A stretch of 6,492 bases of DNA, taken from positions 1 to 6,492 of the forward strand of contig CAINMG010000039.1 in NCBI GenBank assembly GCA_903850725.1, written 5' to 3'. Shown one piece after another: positions 1 to 6,318 of this stretch. This stretch comes from Candidatus Staskawiczbacteria bacterium (GTDB taxonomy: Bacteria; Patescibacteriota; Minisyncoccia; Minisyncoccales; Staskawiczbacteraceae). Within the stretch, counting starts at the first letter, position 1; every line of letters begins with the position of its first letter. The notes below the pieces were generated by a model. That model did no database searches. It worked only from the letters and a program-made list of their open reading frames with translations, and was not told the origin of the DNA. Position numbers and translations under genes: made by a program.

Positions 1-123
1 GCAGGTACTAAAAAAAGCTACATTTCAAAAATTGAAAATGCGAAAGGTAATATTCAACTATCGACACTGATTAGGATTTTCGAAAAAGGACTCAATAAGA
101 AAATAGGACTGACCTTCTTATAA
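1..123 (+). CDS. XRE-family helix-turn-helix protein, 3' end only
   Basis: An open frame enters from the left edge and stops at TAA 121-123, giving 40 residues. It begins GTKKSYISKIENAKGNIQ, which matches the third (recognition) helix and following turn of an XRE/Cro-C1 HTH domain: the pattern S-Y-I-S-K-I-E-N-G/A-K is typical. Helix 4 follows (LSTLIRIFEKGL), and the protein ends a few residues later at KKIGLTFL. Such a short tail is usual for small single-domain XRE proteins, including HigA-like antitoxins. A toxin partner, if any, would lie upstream and is not visible. The stop is about 30 bp before palindrome A, so the gene is placed like the cargo of an integron-type cassette. The family call is fairly safe from the motif; the antitoxin role is only a guess. 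Confidence 0.75.
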   Translation, partial: AGTKKSYISKIENAKGNIQLSTLIRIFEKGLNKKIGLTFL

Positions 124-153
124 TGAATGAATTACGCGCCAAAACAAAGTGTA

Positions 154-270
154 GCAGCAATAATGGTTTCCGTGGTATTAGGGCATCCTGCCCAGCAACA
201 AATTTTGTGGGGCTCGACAGTGCCCAATCCCGCAATCCCTTAATGCTGATACACTCAGCCGTTATGCTGC
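154..270 (+). repeat. attC-like imperfect palindrome A (degenerate)
   Basis: The outer arms pair: GCAGCAATAATGG (154-166) against CCGTTATGCTGC (259-270), with one bulged A and a G-T mismatch where TAAC would be expected. A second paired block is ATTAGGG (177-183) against CCCTTAAT (237-244), with one bulge. The loop side contains GGGGCTCGACAGTGC. It begins about 30 bp behind the XRE stop and ends about 60 bp before the lipoprotein start. It is the weakest of the four elements, because its left box reads TAAT instead of TAAC. If attC-like, cleavage would be at G261^TT. Seen: the pairing. Inferred: recombination-site function. Confidence 0.6.
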
Positions 271-1652
271 AACCATTAGGGGCCAAAGACTAACCAGAAG
301 CAGTTTTAAACCAAAGCAATTATATTTAGACAAATGACAACGTATAAACTCAAAAATTTAATCTTTTCTTTATTGTTAATGTCCATATTTTTCACATCGT
401 GTAACGGACAGACTTCAACAAACCAGACGACGAACAATACAAATTCAACCACTATAACCGAACAAAATCCAAAAATTGTTCGGACTCAGGGAACACAGTG
501 CGAGAATGTAGGTTGCCAGCTTCTTGACAAAGATGGCAACTTATGGTTTAGCATTCGTGGAGAAGGTGCTTATCGTTATAACGGAAAAGCATTTATCAAT
601 TTTACTACCAAAGACGGTTTGTGCAACAACAATGTAGGTTCAATTATTGAGGATAGAGCAGGAAATATTTTGCTTGGGACAAGTAGCGGAATATGCAAGT
701 ATGATGGTAATAAATTCACAAAATTTCCTGTGCCCGACACATTGAGCATTACATGTATGTTAGAAGACAAAGATGGAAACTTATGGTTTGGTGCGATGAA
801 TAAAGGAGTTTATAGATTTGATGGAACGAATCTTACTAATATTCTTTATAAGTACAAGCACCCATTCTTTGGTGATAAGTACGAAAAATATATAAGTGAT
901 ATTATACAAGATAAAAATGGAAACATTTGGTTTAGTTCCTGGAATGGCGGTGGTGTATGGAGATATGACGGAAAAAATATTAAGAACTTTCTTCCATCTT
1001 TAGACTATTATAAAACAGACCAAGACAAAAGGAGAAGTGGCAATACTAAAAACCCTTTAAATTTCATCCCGAACAACAACTCTTTTGTTCAATCGCAAGA
1101 TTACATTTCTGATGATATGATTTTTTCAATGACAGAAGACAATTTAGGAAATATTTGGTTTGCCACGAGAAACCACGGAGCTTGCCGTTTTGATGGCAAA
1201 ATATTTACAGGCTTTGGAACAAAGGAAGGTTTTTTAAGTGGAGGAGCATACGCTATGTTGGAAGATAAAAAAGGTAATCTTTGGTTCACGACTGAAAAGG
1301 ATGGTGTGTGGTGTTATGACGGTAAGACCATTAAAAACTATAATGAAAAAGACGGACTCATAAACAATGCGGTAATGAATGTTTTAGAAGACAAAGTAGG
1401 CAACTTATGGTTTGGAACAAAATGGTTTGGATTAAGCCGTTATGACGGTAAAAAATTTGCGACATTTTCTCAAAATGAGAATTAAATAAAAGACAACCCA
1501 TATGACCAAACGAAAAACATGGCAGCAGCTAACCGCGGTTTTGCGTTATGGGGGGCTGACGTACAACTTAGAAACATTTGTGGTAAACAAATATTTGTGT
1601 TTCGTATAAAAATTAGTGCTAAAAATCCCCCACAACGCAAAGCCGCGAAACG
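262..1652 (+). mobile_element. Putative integron-type cassette 1 (propeller lipoprotein)
   Basis: The boundaries are the G^TT positions in the right outer boxes of palindromes A and B, giving about 1.39 kb with a single + strand gene and a 3' palindrome. The left box of B (GCAGCTAAC) differs by one missing A from the complement of A's right box (GCAGCATAAC), as expected roughly if the cassette once closed on itself. It differs by one substitution from its own right box, so this junction alone does not decide the matter. No integrase gene is in view. Confidence 0.5.
334..1485 (+). CDS. Lipoprotein with a seven-bladed two-component-regulator-type propeller
   Basis: 383 residues. Residues 1-23 are a type II signal peptide: basic start, hydrophobic run LIFSLLLMSIFF, then lipobox F-T-S-C with the lipidated Cys at 23. 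A Ser/Thr/Asn/Gln-rich linker (24-45) follows. From about 62 on there are seven Reg_prop-like repeats (PF07494 type) with the pattern E-D-x-x-GN-[LI]-WF, then G-x-x-R-[YF]-[DN]-G-K. The repeats start near D66, D107, D145, D193, D269, D311 and D353, and repeat 2 has ILL instead of LWF. Seven repeats would close one full beta-propeller. An extra segment of about 40-50 residues lies between repeats 4 and 5 (about 220-260). In Bacteroidota these repeats usually form the periplasmic sensor of hybrid two-component systems; here there is no Y_Y_Y domain, membrane helix, kinase or regulator. It is therefore a free-standing envelope lipoprotein, ligand unknown. The ATG at 334 is chosen because the signal peptide follows at once. 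It is alone between palindromes A and B. Confidence 0.9.
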   Translation: MTTYKLKNLIFSLLLMSIFFTSCNGQTSTNQTTNNTNSTTITEQNPKIVRTQGTQCENVGCQLLDKDGNLWFSIRGEGAYRYNGKAFINFTTKDGLCNNNVGSIIEDRAGNILLGTSSGICKYDGNKFTKFPVPDTLSITCMLEDKDGNLWFGAMNKGVYRFDGTNLTNILYKYKHPFFGDKYEKYISDIIQDKNGNIWFSSWNGGGVWRYDGKNIKNFLPSLDYYKTDQDKRRSGNTKNPLNFIPNNNSFVQSQDYISDDMIFSMTEDNLGNIWFATRNHGACRFDGKIFTGFGTKEGFLSGGAYAMLEDKKGNLWFTTEKDGVWCYDGKTIKNYNEKDGLINNAVMNVLEDKVGNLWFGTKWFGLSRYDGKKFATFSQNEN

Positions 1653-1660
1653 TTACCTGC
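1525..1660 (+). repeat. attC-like imperfect palindrome B
   Basis: The outer boxes GCAGCTAAC (1525-1533) and GTTACCTGC (1652-1660) pair at 8 of 9 positions. The inner stem 1534-1554 pairs with 1627-1647 at 19 of 21 positions, both mismatches being compatible with G-T pairing on one strand. On the left the stem follows AAC directly. On the right four bases (AAAC, 1648-1651) lie unpaired before GTT. The 72 bp between the stems is the variable loop. It lies between the lipoprotein stop and the next gene. Its length (136 bp) and plan, with outer box, unpaired spacer, inner stem and variable loop, resemble integron attC sites. The boxes do not fit the classical consensus beyond the AAC/GTT triplets. 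Confidence 0.85.
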
Positions 1661-2576
1661 AACTTTAGACAATAAAAAAGATGATATGCCGTTATTTCAA
1701 AAAAAAATAGAATTATGAAAAAGAAACTACTGATTTTAATTTTGTTGACAATAGTAGTAAAAATTGGGTGGACACAAAATACCAACCTTGACTACAAAAG
1801 TGCTTTAAAAATTTACAACTTGACTTCATTTGATGAACAAACAATATCAAGAAGATTAACCGCATCTTCCCCACTTTATCAATACACGAATACAACAATG
1901 CAAATTCTTCACCCAACTATTGCTTTTCAATGGCGATCAAAAAAGTATAATTTTCACGAAATAGAATTGACAAGTTTTATGTTGGGTAAAATCGGAAAAA
2001 CAACTGATAGTATAACTACAAATAGCGCACAAATAATTAGTGGAGGCGACCTTACAATAACAGCAATCTCCCTACAATACGAATACATTTTAAACTTTAA
2101 CAAATCAAAAGACAGTAAACTTGTTCCCTCTATAGGTTTTGGAATTAATCCATATTATAGACAAAACAACAATTCGCCAAAAGCTCCAAGTTCATTCCAT
2201 ACGTCCGATATTAATATAGGGATGAGAGCATTTGTTACTCCTCGTATATACTATTTTTTGACTTCAAAACTATTTCTTGACGTAAATATTCCACTTTGCT
2301 TTTTTGATACTTTCTATTACGCTGGCAAAGAAGACAACCCTGCTCTTTCATTACTAGAGAGAACAACTAACACATACAACTTCAGTCTATTTCCTAAAGT
2401 TTTTAGTGGACGAATTGGCATTGGGATAAAGCTATGACCAAAAAGCAGCAGGTAACTTGCGGAATATTTTATTGCCAAGATAGTGCTGAAATCAACGGCT
2501 GTGGCCCGCTTCAAACTTCATCGTGGCTTGACAGTGAAGTGCTCCGAAATCGGCAACAAAAACATACCGCAACCCG
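1653..2576 (+). mobile_element. Putative integron-type cassette 2 (outer-membrane protein)
   Basis: About 924 bp from G^TT in palindrome B to G^TT in palindrome C, with one + strand gene. Its own beginning (TTACCTGC behind G1652) is perfectly complementary over 9 bases to the left box of palindrome C (GCAGGTAAC), and 13 of 15 bases match when extended outward. C-left pairs less well with C's own right box. That is the relation expected if the segment was once a closed circle whose attC site was formed from its two ends. Confidence 0.6.
1715..2437 (+). CDS. Secreted, probable outer-membrane beta-barrel protein of unknown function
   Basis: 240 residues. The start ATG 1715 is followed by a typical signal peptide (MKKK, then LLILILLTIVV), with a lysine at 16 near the end of the core and a likely cleavage around GWTQ (18-21), a common Bacteroidota end with Q at or next to the mature N terminus. 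There is no lipobox Cys. The mature chain has no membrane helix. It shows alternating polar/apolar strands with aromatic ends, for example ISLQYEYILNF, LVPSIGFGINPYY, FLDVNIPLCFF and the final strand FSGRIGIGIKL, which is the usual look of a small outer-membrane barrel (8-10 strands). I do not recognise a specific family or ligand. An A-rich stretch (AAAAAAAAATAGAATT) precedes the start in place of a Shine-Dalgarno site, as is common in Bacteroidota. It is the only gene between palindromes B and C. Being a gene is likely; the barrel is inferred from composition. Confidence 0.75.
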   Translation: MKKKLLILILLTIVVKIGWTQNTNLDYKSALKIYNLTSFDEQTISRRLTASSPLYQYTNTTMQILHPTIAFQWRSKKYNFHEIELTSFMLGKIGKTTDSITTNSAQIISGGDLTITAISLQYEYILNFNKSKDSKLVPSIGFGINPYYRQNNNSPKAPSSFHTSDINIGMRAFVTPRIYYFLTSKLFLDVNIPLCFFDTFYYAGKEDNPALSLLERTTNTYNFSLFPKVFSGRIGIGIKL

Positions 2577-2583
2577 TTACCGC
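2448..2583 (+). repeat. attC-like imperfect palindrome C
   Basis: The outer boxes are GCAGGTAAC (2448-2456) and GTTACCGC (2576-2583); the six bases GGTAAC/GTTACC pair and the ends differ. The inner stem TTGCGGAATATTTTATTGCC (2457-2476) pairs with 2552-2572 with one extra base and a few mismatches. As in B, the left stem starts directly behind AAC, while three unpaired bases (CCC, 2573-2575) precede GTT on the right. The loop side carries GTGGCTTGACAGTG, similar to a block in palindrome A. It starts 10 bp behind the outer-membrane protein's stop and ends 30 bp before mcrB. Confidence 0.85.
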
Positions 2584-2613
2584 TAATGCTAAGAGCGATA
2601 CAAAGAAATACAT

Positions 2614-4392
2614 ATGTTAAAAGAAAAAAAATATTGGACATTTAAACACAAACCAGGAACAGAAGGTGGCGCAGATGCTATTGGTTTTGTAAAAAGGGCC
2701 ATTGAGCTTAATTCTGCAATAATGCAATATGAGTACGGTATACAAGAAACGAGGATGGTTACTCTGAATTGGAATAAAATTAAAGAAGTACAGGAAGGGG
2801 ATATTATATTTTTAAGAGGAGATAGTAATGTTCATGCTTATGGAATGGTTGTACGTCCAAGAAAAAATCCAGATAAAACATTGTCAATTAAAGAAATCAT
2901 TAGAAAAAAATCACATGACAATTACTCGTCAGCTGATTTTGATGGTTGCATTCATTTTAGTGATAGTGAAGTTTTTTATGAGGATTTATCAGATGGTGAA
3001 GATGGTTGGGGTCAAAGAATCGATGTGGAAAAATGGAGATTTTATGATGAGCATGGAATTTATGCTAAGAATCAAGACTATTACAATAAGGGAGAAAATG
3101 AATTTGGGATTCTAAAAAGCCTTAAAGAAAATAAAGCATTGGAACTTATGGAGAAATTGAAAACAAAAAAGTTTGGAGATACTGAAATGAAAATAAAAGA
3201 GATTCTTTTGGTTAATAAAAATCTAATTTTATCAGGTGCCCCCGGAACAGGTAAAACGTTTCTAGCAAAAGAAGTTGCAAAACAAATTATCGGTGTTGAA
3301 ACTGACGAGGAACTCAAAAAAAGTGGGCAGTATGAATTTGTTCAGTTTCATCCTTCTTATGACTATACGGATTTTGTTGAAGGATTAAGACCATGTTCTG
3401 TAGAAGGCGAAGAAAATATTGGGTTTAAAAGGAAAGACGGGATTTTTAAAAAATTCTGTAAGAAAGCATTAAAAGCTAAGATTTCAAACAAAGTAGATAA
3501 CTTTGATGAAGCATGGGAAAAATTACTTAGTATGGTTAAAGACAATTTGGCAAATGGTACTCTGACAAAGATTGGCTCATGGGAATACGGTTTGTCAACA
3601 AAAAATTCTCTTAAATACTCTTCGATTAACACACCATCTCAATATAATTTTACAATTACAAAACAAAATGTTTATAATGCATACCAAAATATAAAAGCAA
3701 GACCGTCTGGTGCTTTTCAAAAAGACATGGAAGATGTTGTTGAATATATGAAGCAAAATCAAAACCTAAAAGATTATCAAGAAGGAACAATATCAAGCGA
3801 AACAGAAAACAATAAATATGTTTTTATAATTGATGAGATTAATCGTGCTGAAATTTCAAAAGTATTTGGCGAATTGTTTTTTTCAATCGACCCGGGTTAT
3901 CGTGGAGAAAAGGGAAGAGTAAAAACACAATATGAAAACTTACAAGATGCCGATGATGTTTTTGCTGATGGCTTTTTTGTTCCCGAAAATGTATACATAA
4001 TCGGAACAATGAATGATATAGACCGAAGTGTTGAAAGTATGGATTTTGCAATGCGAAGACGTTTTGCATGGAAAGAAGTAAAAGCAGAAGATAGAATTTC
4101 GATGTGGAATGAACGAATTGAAAATTGGAAAGATGATGCTTTAATACGAATGAACTCTTTAAACAAAGCTATTGAAGGTATTCCGAGTTTAAGTTCTGCT
4201 TATCATATTGGTCCGGCATATTTTTTAAAACTTGAAAATTATCAGAATGAAATTAACCCTTTTGAAAGCTTATGGAACAATCATTTAGAAGGTGTTGTAT
4301 TCGAATATTTAAGAGGATTGCCAGATTCAGAAAAGTTAATGAGTAAATTGAAAAACGCCTACAACAATTTAATCAATGTTGAAAACGACTGA
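2614..4392 (+). CDS. mcrB: McrB-type GTP-dependent AAA+ motor of a type IV restriction system
   Basis: 592 residues. Family knowledge: McrB forms rings that hydrolyse GTP and move along DNA carrying modified bases, and it recruits the nuclease McrC. Seen here: an N-terminal region (about 6-145) with Y-W-T-F, GDIIFLRG (62-69), AYGMVVRPRK (75-84) and a later W-G-Q-R-I-D-V, which resembles EVE/PUA-type readers of modified bases. A helical linker follows. The AAA+ part has Walker A GAPGTGKT (208-215), the McrB hallmark QFHPSYDYTDFVEG (244-257), Walker B VFIIDEINR (403-411), MNDIDRS (466-472; it keeps the N and D of the GTP-specific NTxD element) and AMRRRF (479-484). HIGPAYFLKL (531-540) is also conserved in the family. 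Walker A and Walker B are about 190 residues apart, clearly more than in E. coli McrB, because of an insert at about 280-400. The start is chosen because the reader domain begins within ten residues. No Shine-Dalgarno is seen. The stop lies inside mcrC (17-nt overlap), so the two are translationally coupled. Confidence 0.95.
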   Translation: MLKEKKYWTFKHKPGTEGGADAIGFVKRAIELNSAIMQYEYGIQETRMVTLNWNKIKEVQEGDIIFLRGDSNVHAYGMVVRPRKNPDKTLSIKEIIRKKSHDNYSSADFDGCIHFSDSEVFYEDLSDGEDGWGQRIDVEKWRFYDEHGIYAKNQDYYNKGENEFGILKSLKENKALELMEKLKTKKFGDTEMKIKEILLVNKNLILSGAPGTGKTFLAKEVAKQIIGVETDEELKKSGQYEFVQFHPSYDYTDFVEGLRPCSVEGEENIGFKRKDGIFKKFCKKALKAKISNKVDNFDEAWEKLLSMVKDNLANGTLTKIGSWEYGLSTKNSLKYSSINTPSQYNFTITKQNVYNAYQNIKARPSGAFQKDMEDVVEYMKQNQNLKDYQEGTISSETENNKYVFIIDEINRAEISKVFGELFFSIDPGYRGEKGRVKTQYENLQDADDVFADGFFVPENVYIIGTMNDIDRSVESMDFAMRRRFAWKEVKAEDRISMWNERIENWKDDALIRMNSLNKAIEGIPSLSSAYHIGPAYFLKLENYQNEINPFESLWNNHLEGVVFEYLRGLPDSEKLMSKLKNAYNNLINVEND

Positions 4393-5695
4393 TAATAATT
4401 GCGGAAATTGTCAGGTGACTCAACAAGACTTGGAGAACTTTCAGGAAATTTCCAATACTAAAATTAAGGATATTACTATTGGCAATAATTCCAACTTGCT
4501 TGTTTACCCTCAAAGTTTTAGTAGCTGTGAGGATTATATTTATGATGAAATTATTTTTTCTTTACATGGTCAAAAGTTGACAACTGGGAATGTAATGGGT
4601 TTTGTTGGTATTAATGAAAGTGAACTAACTATTCAGTCCCGTTTTGCAAAAGAAGAGCATGATTACTTTTTACATTATTTACTTCAAAAGGTGTTTTCCT
4701 TTAATCTATTTGAGTTAAAACATCGCTCAAATAAGGAAAACATCTTTGACTTTCTAATTTATCTTTTTCCGTTTTTCTTAAAAAAAGCATTAGGTCAAGG
4801 ATTGTTTAAAGAGTATCAAAAGAAATCACATAATGATGCAAATGTTAGAGGCAATATCGATATAAATTCACATATCCAAAACAATATTCCATTTAACGGA
4901 AAAATTGCTTATCGCGTTAGAGAACATAGTTGCGATAATAAAATTACTCAGTTAGTAAGACATACAATTGAGTTTATTAAAAAGCACAGATTTGCAAACG
5001 GTGTATTAACAAGCAATAATGACATTCAAAACTGTGTGCTTCAAATAATTCAAGCAACTCCAACCTACGATTATAATTCCCGTAGGTCTGTTATTAATAT
5101 GAATCTACGTCCTTTGGTACATCCATATTTTTCAGAATATAAAGACTTGCAAAAAATCTGCTTGCAAATATTACGCTTTGAAGGTTTGAAGTTTGGAGAA
5201 AAAGATGACAAGATTTACGGTTTGCTTTTCGATGGTGCTTGGCTATGGGAGGAATACTTAAACACGATTTTAAAAGAATGTAATTTTATTCACCCAATGA
5301 ACAAAGTATCAAAAGGTGCAATCTATTTATTTGCAGAGCCTAAAAGCTATAAACGCTACCCTGATTTTTTGAAAGATAATTTTATAATTGATGCGAAATA
5401 TAAAAACCAATCTGATAGTATTGATAGAAATGATATAAACCAGATTATTTCATATATGTACGTGATGCAAGCAGATCTAGGAGGATTCTTGTATCCTACT
5501 AAGCATAAAGACAAATTAGAATGTAAACATATAGGAAAATTAAATGGTTTTGGTGGATTGGTTAAAACATGGTCAATTCCAATTCCACAGAAAGTTGATA
5601 GTTTTGATAACTTTAGCTTATTAATGTCTGAAAGTGAGAATGGACTTAAAGAAATGATAATGAATGAAAAAGCACATAGCGGTAACATGCTATAA
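4376..5695 (+). CDS. mcrC: McrC-type nuclease subunit of a type IV restriction system
   Basis: 439 residues, PF10117-like. Family knowledge: McrC binds the McrB ring, stimulates its GTPase and cuts DNA with a PD-(D/E)xK nuclease. Seen: an N-terminal part with the McrC pattern GNVMGFVGINESELTIQSRF (about 71-90), a middle region with VRGNIDI, and a C-terminal nuclease core. The nuclease core consists of WLWEEYL (E292/E293), RYPDF with D330, and FIIDAKYK with D339 and K341. All residues needed for cleavage appear present, so the enzyme should be active. The ATG at 4376 lies 17 nt before the mcrB stop, in the +1 frame. No other start keeps the N-terminal domain better, and the first 25 residues (with a C-G-N-C) are not obviously conserved. 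The last eight codons run through the left arm of palindrome D, as cassette genes often run into their attC site. Confidence 0.95.
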   Translation: MLKTTDNNCGNCQVTQQDLENFQEISNTKIKDITIGNNSNLLVYPQSFSSCEDYIYDEIIFSLHGQKLTTGNVMGFVGINESELTIQSRFAKEEHDYFLHYLLQKVFSFNLFELKHRSNKENIFDFLIYLFPFFLKKALGQGLFKEYQKKSHNDANVRGNIDINSHIQNNIPFNGKIAYRVREHSCDNKITQLVRHTIEFIKKHRFANGVLTSNNDIQNCVLQIIQATPTYDYNSRRSVINMNLRPLVHPYFSEYKDLQKICLQILRFEGLKFGEKDDKIYGLLFDGAWLWEEYLNTILKECNFIHPMNKVSKGAIYLFAEPKSYKRYPDFLKDNFIIDAKYKNQSDSIDRNDINQIISYMYVMQADLGGFLYPTKHKDKLECKHIGKLNGFGGLVKTWSIPIPQKVDSFDNFSLLMSESENGLKEMIMNEKAHSGNML

Positions 5696-5810
5696 ATTCA
5701 AGCGGGCGGTCAGTGCTTTATGAAAAAGAAAATGAATATAAAATGGATTTATATCATGAAAAGCAGGTGCGAATAATGCCCGCCAGAAATTTATAGCTGT
5801 CTGTTACCGC
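5679..5810 (+). repeat. attC-like imperfect palindrome D, overlapping the mcrC 3' end
   Basis: The outer boxes GCGGTAAC (5679-5686) and GTTACCGC (5803-5810) pair perfectly. The inner stem GCTATAAATT (5689-5698) pairs 10 of 10 with 5788-5797, and GCGGGC (5702-5707) pairs 6 of 6 with 5778-5783. The right spacer between stem and GTT (5 nt) is longer than the left one (2 nt), the same asymmetry as in B and C. The central 70 bp or so are AT-rich. The left box and first stem cover the last codons and stop of mcrC. Confidence 0.85.
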
Positions 5811-5926
5811 CAAGTGTAAGAAAACCGACACAGTGGACAATAAAAAGCAAAATCATGGAGATATTGATGATTCCTATATGACATCCGACTAGATATTGAT
5901 AAATTTAGACTTTAAAACAAAACTAA
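5811..5926 (+). other. Leader region upstream of the dinD-like gene
   Basis: 116 bp between palindrome D and the dinD-like start. It is AT-rich, holds no gene I can support, and shows no convincing promoter: TAAATTTA near 5900 is only a partial TAnnTTTG match without a TTG at the right distance. An eight-codon frame (5855-5881) is too short to be meaningful. Confidence 0.5.
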
Positions 5927-6262
5927 ATGAAGTCTGACGAGATTAAAAATTTATTCTCCCAATTTGAAGATGCTGCCTATGATTTAGTGGGTGTTGAATG
6001 TTGGAGTGCACGAGAATTACAAAATTTATTAGGATATAGCAAATGGGAGAACTTTGAGAAAGTAATCCAAAAAGCTAAAGATGCCTGTTTGAATGCAGGA
6101 GAATTAATTGAAAACCATTTTCCTGACATCAGGAAAATGGTCGAGATTGGTTCAAGTACTGAAAGACCTGTAAATGATATGGCTTTAACTCGTTACGCCT
6201 GTTATGTAATTGCTCAAAATGGCGACAGCAGAGGATTACTTCCTCACGCCCTCCTATTATAA
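5927..6262 (+). pseudogene. dinD: Truncated DinD-like (DNA-damage-inducible protein D family) gene
   Basis: 111 codons. Residues 1-102 fit the N-terminal, BRO-N-like part of DinD: WSARELQNLLGYSKWENF (26-43), AKDACLNAG (50-58), HFPDIRKMVEIGS (64-76), and LTRYACYVIAQNGDSR (87-102). In intact relatives the chain goes on with a segment like KxxIAFAQTYFAVQTR and reaches well over 250 residues. Here, after R102 (6230-6232), it turns into nine unrelated residues (GLLPHALLL) and stops. Neither of the other two frames restores the family sequence, so this is a break in the DNA (deletion or recombination) and not a simple frameshift. E. coli DinD belongs to the SOS regulon and acts on RecA filaments; no SOS box is seen here. 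The product, if made, lacks most of the protein. The expected downstream attC left box of this cassette (GGCGGTAAC) is also missing. Confidence 0.85.
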
Positions 6263-6294
6263 ACGTTGTACACAATCCATGAATATCAAGGCCT

Positions 6295-6313
6295 GTACGT
6301 CTAATTAACGTAC
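6295..6313 (+). promoter_or_regulatory. Operator 1, GTACG-N9-CGTAC
   Basis: Perfect inverted repeat GTACGT-N7-ACGTAC, which is 19 bp in the frame GTACG-N9-CGTAC. It lies just upstream of the TTTG element of the DUF1778 promoter. A second copy of the same design lies 32 bp downstream, centre to centre, about three helical turns, so both could be occupied on the same face. It is a likely binding site for the ribbon-helix-helix antitoxin encoded next to it. Confidence 0.7.
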
Positions 6314-6318
6314 TTCTT

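Larger units (their letters stand above)
2577..5803 (+). mobile_element. Putative integron-type cassette 3 (mcrBC restriction system)
   Basis: About 3.23 kb from G^TT in palindrome C to G^TT in palindrome D. It holds two overlapping genes, which is large for a gene cassette. Its start (TTACCGCTA behind G2576) is complementary over 10 of 10 bases to the left box of D (TAGCGGTAAC), and the match continues outward (AGCA with one extra base). D's own right box matches that left box over only 8 bases. This again fits a segment that once closed on itself. Confidence 0.55.

Noticed and set aside
92..286. Minus-strand frame of 64 codons across palindrome A
   Set aside because: It lies in a palindromic intergenic element, resembles no family, and other minus-strand frames in the window are shadows of the + strand genes.
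321..328. TATATTTA before the lipoprotein as a TAnnTTTG promoter element
   Set aside because: The last base is A instead of G and there is no TTG about 20 nt upstream; AT-rich sequence gives such matches by chance.
1525..1660. Palindrome B and the others as MITEs with terminal inverted repeats
   Set aside because: The inverted arms differ in sequence from element to element, no target-site duplication is visible, and the outer boxes match the neighbouring element, which a MITE family would not be expected to show.
2448..2583. Palindromes as intrinsic terminators
   Set aside because: The stems are separated by roughly 70 bases, no T-run follows the right arm, and the same layout recurs behind every gene; they may affect transcription, but that is not what the structure looks like.
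5855..5881. Eight-codon frame (MEILMIPI) as a leader peptide for dinD
   Set aside because: Too short, no ribosome-binding site and no attenuator-like structure next to it.
6221..6290. Frameshift as the cause of the short dinD
   Set aside because: Translating the other two frames behind R102 does not give the AFAQTYFAVQTR-like segment of the family.
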